The notes under the pieces were generated by a model. That model was given only the letters and a program-made list of their open reading frames with translations. It searched no databases and was not told the DNA's origin. Of a stretch of DNA of 64,000 nt, positions 48,557-58,290 are shown one piece after another. Origin of the DNA: Bog-756 sp963734435 (GTDB lineage Bacteria > Actinomycetota > Acidimicrobiia > Acidimicrobiales > RAAP-2); the NCBI GenBank assembly GCA_963734435.1, contig CAVTHA010000010.1:62001-126000 (forward strand), written 5' to 3'. A program made the translations under genes and the position numbers. Numbering within the stretch: position 1 is the first letter of the stretch; each line of letters starts with the position of its first letter.

Positions 48557-48961
48557 ATGGCCGGGACCGACGACTCGATGGATCTCGAGCTGACCGCGGC
48601 CTCACTGCGGGCCGACGCGTCAGACGTCGGCCTGCTGATGAAGGTCCTGGCCGACACGCTGGCCGAGGCCATGGGGCCGCGGCTCCAGGTCAGCCGGTCC
48701 GGCGGTCGGTTCCGGAAGTCCGACGATGTCAGGTCCCTCAGGATCACCCTGGGCGACGACCTGTTCGAGGCCGAGATGGACAGTGGATCTGTCCGGTGCA
48801 GCATCGGTCATTCGTCAGGCGGCATCCGCATCCGCAGCGAGAAGGTCGGACTGGATGCGTGGCTGGCCCGGCTCCTCGAGTCACTCAAGGCAGAAGCGGC
48901 CAACAGCCTGGCCGTCCGACAAGCGCTGGAAACGATCGTCATCGGAGGGAACCATGAGTGA
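48557..48961 (+). CDS. unknown 134-residue protein, first gene of the YbjQ-like operon
   Basis: 134 residues, intact. The N-terminal half is a long helix (ASLRADASDVGLLMKVLADT LAEA), then a beta-rich part (LRITLGDDLFEAEM and SVRCSIGHSSGGIRI) and a C-terminal helix (LDAWLARLLESLKAEAANSL). No signal peptide or cysteine pair. I do not recognise the family. Its stop overlaps the ATG of the next gene (ATGAGTGA), which ties it firmly to the three YbjQ-like proteins. Confidence 0.75.
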   Translation: MAGTDDSMDLELTAASLRADASDVGLLMKVLADTLAEAMGPRLQVSRSGGRFRKSDDVRSLRITLGDDLFEAEMDSGSVRCSIGHSSGGIRIRSEKVGLDAWLARLLESLKAEAANSLAVRQALETIVIGGNHE

Positions 48962-49751
48962 AACACCTGAGGACCTGCCCGAAGGCGCCAGTCACCGCCT
49001 CCAGGAGCTGGAGCAGGGGCTGTTCACCTCGGACCTGTCGGTCAACGAATTCCTGCTGATCAAAGAGGTCGGCTTCCACCCCCTGGGCTTCGTCATGGGG
49101 TCGTCGATCTACCACACGGGTATCCAGACCCGGAAATGGGGACAGAGCCAGGAGTTGGCCAAGTTGACCGGAGCCATGTACGAGGCCCGGGAGTTGGCCA
49201 TGAACCGGATGGAGGAAGAGGCCACCGAGCTCGGTGCCGACGGCGTCGTCGGGGTGCGGCTCGACGTCAACTACTACGAATGGGGCAAGGACGCCGCGGA
49301 GTTCATCGCCGTCGGTACGGCAGTCAAGGCCGAAAGCGGCGTCTCGTACCGGAACAAGCTGGGCAAGCCGTTCACCTCCGACTTGTCCGGTCAGGACTTC
49401 TGGACGCTGATGCAAACTGGTTACGTACCCCTGGGCCTGGTGATGGGAACCTGCGTGTACCACATCGCCCACCGCGGTCTGGGGCAGACCCTCGGCTCGG
49501 CCGGGCAGAACGTGGAGCTCCCCAACTTCACGCAAGCCCTGTACGAGGCCCGGGAGCTGGCCATGACCCGCATGCAGGACGAGTCCAACCGCTTGGACGC
49601 AACCGGGATCGTCGGTGTGCGGCTGGAGGAGAAGTCCCATCAGTGGGGCAGCCACACCATCGAGTTCCTGTCGCTCGGAACAGCGGTGGCCAAGAGCGCA
49701 GACGAGGTGACGCTGGCCCGGCCCACCACCATCATCTCGCTCGACAATTGA
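48954..49751 (+). CDS. double YbjQ-like (heavy-metal-binding domain) protein 1
   Basis: 265 residues, intact, with two copies of a ~105-residue YbjQ/DUF74-like unit. Unit 1: FTSDLSVNEFLLIKEVGFHP, LAMNRMEEEATELGADGVVG and VRLDVNYYEWGKDAAEF. Unit 2: FTSDLSGQDFWTLMQTGYVP, LAMTRMQDESNRLDATGIVG and VRLEEKSHQWGSHTIEF. The GA(D/T)G(V/I)VGVR(L) strand is the family mark. Single-domain YbjQ proteins are known to form pentamers; function is unknown despite the metal-binding name. No Cys-rich metal site is seen. Second gene of the operon. Confidence 0.85.
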   Translation: MSETPEDLPEGASHRLQELEQGLFTSDLSVNEFLLIKEVGFHPLGFVMGSSIYHTGIQTRKWGQSQELAKLTGAMYEARELAMNRMEEEATELGADGVVGVRLDVNYYEWGKDAAEFIAVGTAVKAESGVSYRNKLGKPFTSDLSGQDFWTLMQTGYVPLGLVMGTCVYHIAHRGLGQTLGSAGQNVELPNFTQALYEARELAMTRMQDESNRLDATGIVGVRLEEKSHQWGSHTIEFLSLGTAVAKSADEVTLARPTTIISLDN

Positions 49752-49759
49752 CGGCTGGC

Positions 49760-50644
49760 ATGACCGACGACCTGCCCGAGGCGGCTACCCGGCGATTCGC
49801 CGAGGGGGCGTTCACATCCGGCCTGAGCGTGCCCGACTTCGCCGCCTGCCTGCAGATGGGTCTGGAGCCGGTCGGCTTCGTGCAGGGCTTCTGCGTGATG
49901 CAGTGGCGGTGGTATGGCATGGGGTCCCCGTTCGGCATGGGTGTCCCTTACCGGGGACAGGGCCGAGGCTACGAGGAGACCTGGCAGTGCCCGCACGGAT
50001 TCGTCTCGGCGGAGCACCGCGGTTGGGGGCAGAACTACGAGCAGTCGTGGGTGGAGGACGCCTGGCGACAGGGTTTCGACGCCGCCTACGGTCGCCTGCT
50101 GGAAGAAGCGGCCGAGGTGGGCGCGCATGGTGTGGTGGGTCTGGTCGACGCCTCTGATCGCCTCAGCGACCTCGGGGTGCTGGAGTTCAAGGTGCAGGGC
50201 ACCGCGGTACGGGTGGACGGGGCGGCCGATCCGGCCGGCGCCCCCTGGACGACCTACCTGGCCGGGCAGCGACTGGCCAAGTCGATCGAAGCAGGATTCG
50301 CACCGGTGTCGATCGCCGCGTCGGTATCGTCCGTTCGGGTCTGGGCCTACTGCATCACCGAGTACCTGACCGAGGGTTCCAACGCCAACTGGGGATACCG
50401 GATGCCGACATCCGAGATCGAACAGACCGCCCATGCCCACATGGCTGTCCGTCGGATTGCCCGGGAGCGGGTCCGGGACCAACTGGGCAGCGACTCCTTG
50501 CACGGGGCCTCGATGATGACCACCGAGCACGAGCTGGGTCAGGGGGACTCCGAACTGCAGTGCATCCTCCGCGGCAACCGGGTGCGCCGGTTCGAGGAGT
50601 TCGACCCGCTCCCGCCGCCCCAGCCCACAGTGCGGCTGCGGTGA
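49760..50644 (+). CDS. double YbjQ-like protein 2, with an aromatic/Gly insert
   Basis: 294 residues, intact. Unit 1 starts FTSGLSVPDFAACLQMGLEP but has an insert of about 45 residues rich in Gly, Tyr and Trp (YGMGSPFGMGVPYRGQGRGY; CPHGFVSAEHRGWGQNYEQS) before the family helix and VGAHGVVGLVDASDRLSDLG. Unit 2 (TTYLAGQRLAKSIEAGFAPV; VRRIARERVRDQLGSDSLHG) is the most diverged of the six units and has lost the GVVGV strand. The end, QCILRGNRVRRFEEF with a Pro-rich tail, may be a terminal strand. It starts 9 bases after gene 1 stops. Confidence 0.8.
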   Translation: MTDDLPEAATRRFAEGAFTSGLSVPDFAACLQMGLEPVGFVQGFCVMQWRWYGMGSPFGMGVPYRGQGRGYEETWQCPHGFVSAEHRGWGQNYEQSWVEDAWRQGFDAAYGRLLEEAAEVGAHGVVGLVDASDRLSDLGVLEFKVQGTAVRVDGAADPAGAPWTTYLAGQRLAKSIEAGFAPVSIAASVSSVRVWAYCITEYLTEGSNANWGYRMPTSEIEQTAHAHMAVRRIARERVRDQLGSDSLHGASMMTTEHELGQGDSELQCILRGNRVRRFEEFDPLPPPQPTVRLR

Positions 50645-51507
50645 GCGCCGACCCGGAAGCAGCTCGCACGACCGATCTCCGGGCCGAGATGCGGAAGGCG
50701 GCCGACTTCGTGGCCCGTGCGGGAGCCGGCGCCAAGACGACCGGCCGTGGGAAGGCGCGAACGTCGGATCTCTCGATAGACGAGGAGCTCATCCTTCATT
50801 CCATCGGCTGGGAGCCGCTGCAACTGGTGTGCGGCGCCTCGCTGTACTCGGTGCCCATGGGGGTGTGGAACTGGGGACAAGGGGAGATCACCTTCGCCTC
50901 GGAGGCCTATGCCCGGGCCTTCGCCATGGCCATCGAGCGCATCCACCAAGAGTGCTCGCAGGTCGGGGCACGAGGAGTGGTCGGCGTGCACATCGAGTCC
51001 ACGGTCCACCGGCACCATGTCGATGTGGCGCTGGTGGGCACGGCGGTGCGCCCTACCGGGTCGAAGGGCCTGTCCTCCGATCCTCTGTTCGTCTCGGACC
51101 TCTCTGGACGCGACTTCGCCCTCCTCCATGTGGCCGGATGGGTACCGCTCGGCTTGGCCGTCGGCGCCAGCTTCGTCTACGCGCCACGCCGTTCGGCCGG
51201 GGTCGCCATCAAGCAGAAATCCCAGAACGTCGAGCTGACCAATTTCACCGAGGCCATGTACGCAGCCCGCGAGTCGGCCATGGAGCGGATGCAACAGTCG
51301 GCGCTGGCCCTGGACAGCACCGGTGTCGTCGGGGTCAAGGTGACCGAGGGACCGATGGACTTCGCCCACCACGCAGTGGGGTTCACCGCCTATGGCACCG
51401 CCGTCCGGCTGACGGCGGAGCGTCACCAGCCCCTGGCGCCGCGGATGGTCCTCCCGCTCGACGACCCGGCCCCCGAGTTCGACATCACCTCGCTCAGGGG
51501 CCGCTGA
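50641..51507 (+). CDS. double YbjQ-like protein 3
   Basis: 288 residues, intact. A ~40-residue Ala/Arg-rich leader (RAEMRKAADFVARAGAGAKT) precedes unit 1 (RTSDLSIDEELILHSIGWEP; QVGARGVVGVHIESTVHRHH) and unit 2 (FVSDLSGRDFALLHVAGWVP; LDSTGVVGVKVTEGPMDF). Both units have the SDLS start and the G(V/A)RGVVGV strand. The start GTG overlaps the stop of protein 2 (GTGA). The last gene of the operon; next gene starts 84 bases on. Sequence between units and across the three proteins is clearly related, so the set arose by duplication of a two-unit ancestor. Confidence 0.83.
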   Translation: MSADPEAARTTDLRAEMRKAADFVARAGAGAKTTGRGKARTSDLSIDEELILHSIGWEPLQLVCGASLYSVPMGVWNWGQGEITFASEAYARAFAMAIERIHQECSQVGARGVVGVHIESTVHRHHVDVALVGTAVRPTGSKGLSSDPLFVSDLSGRDFALLHVAGWVPLGLAVGASFVYAPRRSAGVAIKQKSQNVELTNFTEAMYAARESAMERMQQSALALDSTGVVGVKVTEGPMDFAHHAVGFTAYGTAVRLTAERHQPLAPRMVLPLDDPAPEFDITSLRGR

Positions 51508-51591
51508 CGGCTGAAGCGGATGCGGCCAGCGACTTGGTGGCCGCCGGCATGGCCTGTCGTTTCAGCAGAGTGGGGCGATACCGTTGCGACC

Positions 51592-52159
51592 ATGACGGGT
51601 GACTCCGAGCACATGCACTTCCGGCGGATGGACGCGGGATCCGATGCCGATTTCGCCATCCTCGCCCAGGTCCACCGGGAGGCTGCCCACCACCTCCCCG
51701 ACCTTCTCATCGGCATGCTCACCGATCTCCGGGGGGACGAGCACTACCCCATCGACCGCCAGGCTCACAGCCTCCAGACCGCCACGCGGCGCACTTCGGG
51801 ACGGCCGGGACGAGGAGTACGTGGTGTGCGCCCTGCTGCACGACGTGGGCGAGTCCCTCGGGCCGTTCAATCACGGTGAGATCGCCGCCTCCATCCTCAG
51901 GCCGTTCATCAGTGACGCCAACTACTGGATGCTCGCCCACCATCCCATCTTCCAGGTGTACTTCTTCGGACAACACCTCGGGCTCGACCCCAACGAGCGC
52001 GACGGGTTCATCGCCAGTCCCTACTACGACCAGACGGTCGAGTTCACCGCCGAGTACGACGAGGTGTCCTTCGATCCCGACTACGACAACGAGCCCGTCG
52101 CCATCTTCGATCCCATGGTTCGCCGGCTGCTCGACAAGGAATGGTCTCCCCCGACCTAG
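51592..52159 (+). CDS. HD-domain hydrolase (one frameshift)
   Basis: About 189 residues. HFRRMDAGSDADFAILAQVH is followed by HSLQTATRALRDGRDEEYVV and CALLHDVGESLGPFNHGEIA, giving the H...HD...metal motif of HD proteins, and NYWMLAHHPIFQVYFFGQHL with later His residues. The frame changes near 51790. Similar sequences are called HD-domain phosphohydrolases or inositol-oxygenase-like proteins; substrate unknown. Its stop shares the bases CTAG with the stop of the convergent propeller gene. Confidence 0.8.
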
Positions 52160-53757
52160 CCCGGTCGGGGCGTCCCCGTCCGCCGTCGGCGGACGAACCA
52201 GGCGATCACCCCGACCACCACCGCGCCCGCCGCCGCCAGTCCGGCGAGCGCACCGGCCGACAGCCCGCCCGCATCGGTCCCCCCGACAGGACCGACCGGG
52301 CGGGTGGTGTGGGTAGGTGTGGTGCTCGGTGCCGTGGTGGCAGGCGTGCCCGCCGCCGGCACGGCGAACGCCTCCACCCGGTGGCCGGACGGAACCAGCA
52401 GCAGCCCGTCGCCCAGGCTCGGCGTCGGGAAATGGTTGTCGGGAGGACCGATGGCCACCTGCTGACGCACGGCCCCGGTGGCGGGGTCGAGGCCGTCCAG
52501 CACCCCGGTGGCGCCGATGGTCCAAACCCGGCCGCCGGCCACGATCGGCGGGCCCCCGCCCGAACCGGAAGACCAGAGCATCTGGATCCCCGGGGGAGAC
52601 GACGAGACGCGGACCGCCACCACTCCCGTGGTGCAGGGAAGGTAGACCACCGTCCCGACGACCGCCCCACCACCGTCCACATCGTCGGAGCAGACCCCGG
52701 TGAGCTCCGACTGTTGGCCGCCGATGCCGCCGAGACGGGTGGCATCCAACAGGAAGGCGGTCCGGGACTTGCCGGCCACCACCACCTGGCCGTCGGCGAG
52801 CAACACCGGCTCCATCGACAGGTCACGGTCGGCGGCGTTGTCGGCGGCCCAGTCGGTCGGGGCGAAGAACTGCAGTAGCCGGAGGGCGGGCGAGAGCTCG
52901 AGCACCGAATCGCTGTTGTCATAGGCGTGCTGCGAGGAGGTGACCGAGCCGTTGCCGGCGCTCACCCAGATGTCCCCCTGGCCGTCGACGGCGGGCGCCC
53001 CTCCGCCCATCCAGATGGCCCCTTGCTCTTCGCCCGTTCCGGCGTCGACGGCGAAGTCGCGAGGTGCGCCGCCGGATTCCTCCACCGCCACCACCCACCC
53101 CCGATAGGTGGAGCAGTCCCCGTAGTTGCCGCCGAACCCGAACACCACCTGACCGGCGTCGAGGGCAAGACCGGTGCGCTGCAGCAGGGCCGAGCTGAGT
53201 GCGCCGGGTGGGTCCACGTTGTCGGTCATCTCCACCTGACCGGTAACGGTGTCGAGCCCGACCAGCACGTGTGCCGGCCGTCCCTGGACGAGCTCATCGG
53301 CCACCACGAAGATCTCGCCGCGCCCCTCATCGATGACCGGAGTCCCGGTGATCCCGACGGTCGGCTGGATGTCCCCACACGGGAGTGACGAGGCCGGCAC
53401 GGCGTTGCCCACCCGGGTAGACCACAAGACGGCACCGCTGGTGGTGGCCAGCGTGTAGACCCGATCGTCCTCGGTGGCCACGTAGACCCGACCATCGGCG
53501 ACCAGCGGCTCGCCGAACAGCGCGCCGTCAAGGGTGGGCGAGGTCCACGCCGGCGCGGCGGTGTCGACGGAGGCCGCAGTCGAGGACACCCCGTGGCCGG
53601 CGTTGTCGCCGTGGTAGACGGTCCATGAGTCGGGGTCGCTGCTGGCCGGGGCGCCGAGAGCCGGAGCGGCCGACCCCGCCACCAGGACTGCCGCCGCCAA
53701 GGCCGCCAACACGGCGACCACGCCGGCCGGCCCCGACCGGTGCCCGAGCGGGCTCAC
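52156..53757 (-). CDS. secreted PQQ/BamB-like beta-propeller protein with C-terminal membrane anchor
   Basis: 533 residues, intact. Signal peptide (GVVAVLAALAAAVLVAGSAA, Ala-x-Ala site), then repeated propeller blades with VADGRVYVATEDDRVYTLAT, GTPVIDEGRGEIFVVADELV, LLADGQVVVAGKSRTAFLLD and IVAGGRVWTIGATGVLDGLD. A Thr/Pro-rich stalk and a C-terminal helix (AGALAGLAAAGAVVVGVIAWF) with RRRR anchor it to the membrane. No PQQ-dehydrogenase catalytic residues are obvious, so it is likely a scaffold or binding protein on the outer face. GTG start. Confidence 0.85.
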   Translation of the reverse strand: MSPLGHRSGPAGVVAVLAALAAAVLVAGSAAPALGAPASSDPDSWTVYHGDNAGHGVSSTAASVDTAAPAWTSPTLDGALFGEPLVADGRVYVATEDDRVYTLATTSGAVLWSTRVGNAVPASSLPCGDIQPTVGITGTPVIDEGRGEIFVVADELVQGRPAHVLVGLDTVTGQVEMTDNVDPPGALSSALLQRTGLALDAGQVVFGFGGNYGDCSTYRGWVVAVEESGGAPRDFAVDAGTGEEQGAIWMGGGAPAVDGQGDIWVSAGNGSVTSSQHAYDNSDSVLELSPALRLLQFFAPTDWAADNAADRDLSMEPVLLADGQVVVAGKSRTAFLLDATRLGGIGGQQSELTGVCSDDVDGGGAVVGTVVYLPCTTGVVAVRVSSSPPGIQMLWSSGSGGGPPIVAGGRVWTIGATGVLDGLDPATGAVRQQVAIGPPDNHFPTPSLGDGLLLVPSGHRVEAFAVPAAGTPATTAPSTTPTHTTRPVGPVGGTDAGGLSAGALAGLAAAGAVVVGVIAWFVRRRRTGTPRPG

Positions 53758-53855
53758 CTCATGGACGGCCGCGTGCGACCGTGGCCGGGATCACCGGAGA
53801 CAGGGTAGCCACCGGGGCAGAACAATCCCGGTCGGGCGCGCTTCGCCCCCCGAGG

Positions 53856-54458
53856 TCAGGTGACCGACGGGCCCTGCTGTCGGACCGACTCCACGGTTTC
53901 CATGGCGGTGCGCAACTCCTGCAGCCACTCGTCCGTGTGGGTCGCCACCAGCTTGACGCACCAGGCCAAGGCGTCCGACCGGCTGCGGGCGACGCCGCAG
54001 TCGACGAGGGTGTCGAGCACCCGTCGTTCGGGCTGGCGCAACCGGGTCATGACCGGCACCGACAGGTTGGTGAAGATGGCGGATGTCCCGCCGACCTCCG
54101 CCCCCCAGGCCACGCTCCGGCCGAAGCGCCGCTCGGCCTCACGAGCGATGGCCATGCGCTCGTCCCGGGTGTCCTCGTGGAACCGGCTCATCCGGCCGGC
54201 CTCGGCGGCCGATCTGGCCGACTCGTCGTCACCGTCGACGAGAACGGGTGCGGCCAGCGGGCCCACGATCACGATCTCGTCCCGATCGACAGTCACGGTG
54301 GGCGGACCCTCGAACCATCCGCTCGGCAGTCGGCCGGCCAGCCACCCCGACACGTCCCCGGGCGGGCCCTCGACCGGGCCCAACCCGGCCGGGGGTGCCC
54401 CCCGCCCGCGCCCGCCGCCACGTGATCGCCGCCCTGCATTGCCCTGATCCGGTCCCAC
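53856..54458 (-). CDS. RHH-like DNA-binding protein (proposed)
   Basis: 200 residues. The C-terminal 60 residues (RRVLDTLVDCGVARSRSDAL and AWCVKLVATHTDEWLQEL) resemble a ribbon-helix-helix unit followed by a helix. The N-terminus is Gly/Arg/Pro-rich, and the middle (WLAGRLPSGWFEGPPTVTVD, RDEIVIVGPLAAPVL) is beta-rich. It starts at GTG 54458 with an AGGAGGAGG ribosome site 5 bases away. Directly upstream lie three TGTAAT units spaced by 8 bases, a natural self-regulation site for such a protein. Divergent from the GH3 gene. The DNA-binding role is inference. Confidence 0.6.
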   Translation of the reverse strand: MGPDQGNAGRRSRGGGRGRGAPPAGLGPVEGPPGDVSGWLAGRLPSGWFEGPPTVTVDRDEIVIVGPLAAPVLVDGDDESARSAAEAGRMSRFHEDTRDERMAIAREAERRFGRSVAWGAEVGGTSAIFTNLSVPVMTRLRQPERRVLDTLVDCGVARSRSDALAWCVKLVATHTDEWLQELRTAMETVESVRQQGPSVT

Positions 54459-54477
54459 TTGGGCCTCCTCCTGTTTG

Positions 54478-54500
54478 ATTACAATATTACATTATTACAC
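54478..54500. promoter_or_regulatory. three 8-bp-spaced ATTACA/TGTAAT units between the RHH-like and GH3 genes
   Basis: ATTACA occurs at 54478-54483, 54486-54491 and 54494-54499, a period of exactly 8 bases, in an A+T-rich island within GC-rich DNA. On the minus strand this reads TGTAATNN three times, ending 20 bases before the GTG of the RHH-like gene. The spacing fits a multimeric RHH operator; the minus strand also contains TAATAT as a possible -10. Confidence 0.65.
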
Positions 54501-54599
54501 ATCCTGGGTGGAGGCGGCGGCTGGCCTTCACCCGCCAAGGCTGGCGGGGTCCCTCCGCCATCGCTTGGCCCGCCCTGGTCGCTATCTTTGGCCGCGCCC

Positions 54600-57433
54600 G
54601 TGGACGAGACCCGAAGAAACCCCACACCGGAACGGCGGAAACTCCCGAGGCTTCGCTCGCCCTTGGTGATCGTGGCCGCCGTCGTCGTGTCCGTGCCGAT
54701 TCTCCTGGCCCATACGGCGGGCCCGGCCGCGGCCGCCCGGTCCCACTCCACCACCACGTCGGTGCCCGACACCGTCACCACCTCTGCGCCCAATACCACC
54801 TCGACGCCGGTTCCTGACATCTCCTCCCGGTGCCCATGGCTGGAGTCGGCCATCGACCGCGGCGAGACGCCCACCCAGTTGGCCCGGACGGTACTGGCGC
54901 GGATGACCGTCGCCGAGAAGCTCGGTGAGGTGGTCCTCGTACAGCTCCAGGGAGTACGAGAACGTCAACACCGGGGTTCCCCGGCTCTGCATCCCGTCCC
55001 TCACCGTCCAGGACGGCCCCCAGGGGTTGGCCTATCGGCGCCGTCCACGTCACCCAGCTCCCGGCCCCCTTGGGCGTCGCCGCCACCTTCGACACTGCGA
55101 TCGCCCGTACCTACGGCCAGGTCGCAGGGGTCCGAGGCCGCCGGCCAGGGGGTCGACGTCGTCCAGGGCCCGACCCTCAACATCGACCGGGTGCCGAGAG
55201 CGGCCGCACCTACGAGGGATTCGGCGAGGACCCGGTCCTGGTCTCGGCCATGGGAGTCGCCGACATCCAGGGCATCCAGCGACCGGGTCCATGGCCATGG
55301 CCAAGGAGTTCGCCGTCTACAGCCAGGAGACCGACCGGGGCGTGCTCAACGACGTCGGTCTCCCAGCGGGCCCTCGAGGAGCTCTACCTTCCGCCCGTTC
55401 AAGGCAGCCGTCACCCAGGCGCACGTCTCGACGGTCATGTGCGCCTACCCCCAGCTGAACGGCACGTTCCAGTGCCAGGACGGCCTCAGCTGCTCGCCTT
55501 GCTCGAACAGTGGGGGTTCGACGGCTTCGTCCGATCCGACCTCGGATCGGTGCACGATCCGGTCGCCGCCATCGACGGCCGGCACCGACCTGATCAAACC
55601 GGCCCAGGTGGACCGAGCTGGCGCCGCTGGTCGGCCAGCACCGGACTGCCGCGTCGCGCGGTCGATGCGAGCCGTGACCCAGGTCCTCACCGCAGATGTT
55701 CGCCCATGGGCTGGTGACCCGCTCCGACGTCGGATCCCCGGCGACCGGTGGTCGACTCCCCCGCCACACCGGCCTTCGCCCTCACGCACCGCCGAGCGAT
55801 CGGCCGTCCTCCTCAAGGACCAGGGCCGCATCCTCCCCCTGGTCGCATCGGCCGCACCAAGTCGCGTGGCGGTCATCGGGGCCGACGCCAGCTCGGCGAC
55901 GGTCACTACCGGGTTCGGCAGCTCGTGGGTGCATCGCCCCCTTCACGTCCACCCCGCTGTCCGCCATCCGGCGACCGGGCGGGCACCGGCACACGGTCAC
56001 CTACAGCGAACGGCGGAAGCACCACCAAGCACCTCCCGCCGATCCCCGTCCCAGCTACCTGACCCCGACCTCGGGTGCGGGCCATGGGCTCACGCTGACC
56101 CTGACCCAGACCGAGCCGGGCGCAGGTGCCAGTCCGGTGCAGAGCGTCGAACCCACCGTCAACGTCACCATGCGGCCCCACACCTCGACCGCCAGCCCCT
56201 GCCCGGGCTGACCCGCTCGCCATCGGTGGAGCACCGCCGCCCACCGCTCCCGTCGGACCGGTTGGGGTCGCTCGGGATCCGCGGGCTTCCCCCACCACCC
56301 GCTCCCCGGTGGTGCTGCCGGCCGGGTGGTCGGACATCACCTCCACCTGGACCGGGACCCTCACACCTCCCCAGCAGCGGCCTGTACACGTTGTCACTCC
56401 AGGGTGACGGGCAGGCCAAGCTCAGCCTCGACGGGAAGCCGGCGTCTCCGATCACCCTCGACCACGCCCTCGGCCGGTGGGCACAGACCGTATCGCTGAT
56501 GGCCGGCCATCCCTACCGGGTCCGGCTGGACTGGACGCCGTTCGACACCACCACGCCCGTCGGGTGAGTCGCTGATCGTCCCGAGCTCGCTGACCCTGGG
56601 CTGGAAGTTCGTGAGCGCCGACATCGCCGCGGCGGTGGCCGCAGCCCGGGCAGCGTCAGGTGGCCGTGGTGTTCGCCGGCGACTTCAGCTCCGAGGCCTT
56701 CGACCGGCCCATCGCTCTCCCTCCCCGGGGACGAGAACACGCTCATCTCGGCGGTGGCCGCCGCCAATCCGCACACGGTGGTGGTGCTCAATACCGGTGG
56801 CCCGGTTCTCATGCCGTGGCTCGGGAAGGTGGCCGGTGTGATCGAGGACTGGTACCCCGGTGAGCAGGCGGGCACGGCCATCGCCGCCGTGCTCTTCGGT
56901 GACGTCGATCCGTCCGGCCGATTGCCGGTCACCTTCCCGACCAGTGACGCCCAGTCGCCGCCGTCAACAGCGCCGCCCAGTGGCCCGGGGTCGACCTGAC
57001 CTCCGACTACACCGAGGGGCTCGATGTCGGCTACCGATACTACCACGCCACCGGTGTCCAGCCCCTGTTCCCGTTCGGCTACGGCCTGTCCTACACCCGG
57101 TTCGCCCTCGGGAAGCTCGGGGTCAGGCGGACGGCATCCGGATACGCGCTCAGGGTACGGGTGTCGAACGAAGGCGGCGTCGCCGGAACCGACGTCCCGC
57201 AGGCGTACCTGACCTACCCGGCCGCGGCCGCTGAACCGCCCGCCCAGCTGGTGGCGTTCGCCCCGGTCACCCTGGCCGCGGGCGAGAGCCGCACCGTCAC
57301 CCTGTCGGTCCCCGCCTCGGCGTTCCAGGCGTATCTCAATGGGTCCTGGTCCACCATTCCGGGCACCTACATCGTGTCGGTGGGCGAGTCCTCGGCGGAC
57401 CTGACGCTCAGTACATCGGTCGCCCGGCCCTGA
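54600..57433 (+). CDS. secreted glycoside hydrolase family 3 (beta-glucosidase type) with PA14-like and Fn3-like domains; heavily frameshifted
   Basis: About 945 residues in many frame pieces. A signal peptide (LVIVAAVVVSVPILLAHTAG) and Thr/Ser-rich linker precede the TIM barrel: VDVVQGPTLNIDRVPESGRT with EGFGEDPVLVSAMGVADIQG, VMCAYPQLNGTFQCQDG and WGFDGFVRSDLGSVHD (the Asp is the expected nucleophile). The second domain has IEDWYPGEQAGTAIAAVLFG and SGRLPVTFPTSDAQS; LYTLSLQGDGQAKLSLDGKP is a PA14-like insert; the Fn3-like end is VPASAFQAYLNGSWSTIPGT. At least ten frame changes; one reads as a missing rather than an extra base. Confidence 0.85.
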
Positions 57434-57592
57434 GCGTTCGACGAGTCCGTCCACGTCCTCCCCGCCGACAGCCGAGCGCGCCGGGCCCACTACGGCATAC
57501 TGTGCTGTCGTCATCGGGACCCTCGGGCAGGCCCGTCACCGCGCCCGGCGAGTACAGGTCCACTCGCCGGAGACCGGAGAGAGAGGTCGACC

Positions 57593-58290
57593 ATGCTCAA
57601 GACGCCGGCAGAATCCGCATTCGCCTACGCGGGCATCCGCCAACGGGTGACCGAGCTGCTGGAGGGCACTCCCGACGACGAAGCGGCGTCAGTGACCGTC
57701 CCCGCCTGCCCGGACTGGACCGTCACCGATCTCGTCGCCCACCTCTACGGTGTCGAGGTCGACATCATGGACGGCAACCTCGAGGGGGCGGGCACGGCGG
57801 CCTGGGCCGACGACCAGGTCAGGCGATTCGCCCCCCTCGGCCTGCGCCAGCTGTCCGAGGCCTGGAACGAGACGAGCCCCCGGGTCGAGGCGATGGAGGC
57901 ACGTTCCCGCCGAGGGCCGCCGCCCAGCTGGTCTTCGACGCCTGCACCCACGAGCATGACCTGCGCGGGGCGATCGGCTGTCCGGGCGCCCGTGACACCG
58001 ACAGTGTGGTCATCGGGCTGACCTTCATCGAAGACTCGATCCGTGGGCTGGTCGAGAAGAAGGGGCTGCCCGGCATCGAGCTCGACTCGCCGCACTTCGA
58101 GGCCACCATCGGCCCGACCCCCGCACCGGTGCGGGTGTCGACCAGCGTGTTCGAGCTCTTCCGGGCCTTCGCCGGGCGCCGGTCGACCGAGCAGTTCCGT
58201 GCCCTTCCCTGGCAGGGTGATCCGTCGCCCTATCTCGAGGTCTTCGACCGGGGGGCGCTCCAGCCCCCGCCCCAGCCGCTCATCGAGTGA
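57593..58290 (+). CDS. maleylpyruvate isomerase-family protein, second copy (one frameshift)
   Basis: About 232 residues. ESAFAYAGIRQRVTELLEGT and VTVPACPDWTVTDLVAHLYG are the MDMPI_N signature with its metal His; LVFDACTHEHDLRGAIGCPG has the second His pair; the C-terminal SVFELFRAFAGRRSTEQFRA and SPYLEVFDRG fit the family's last helices. One frame change near 57895. GAGAGAGGTCGACC precedes the ATG. Likely mycothiol-dependent; similar to the gene at 2163. Confidence 0.85.
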
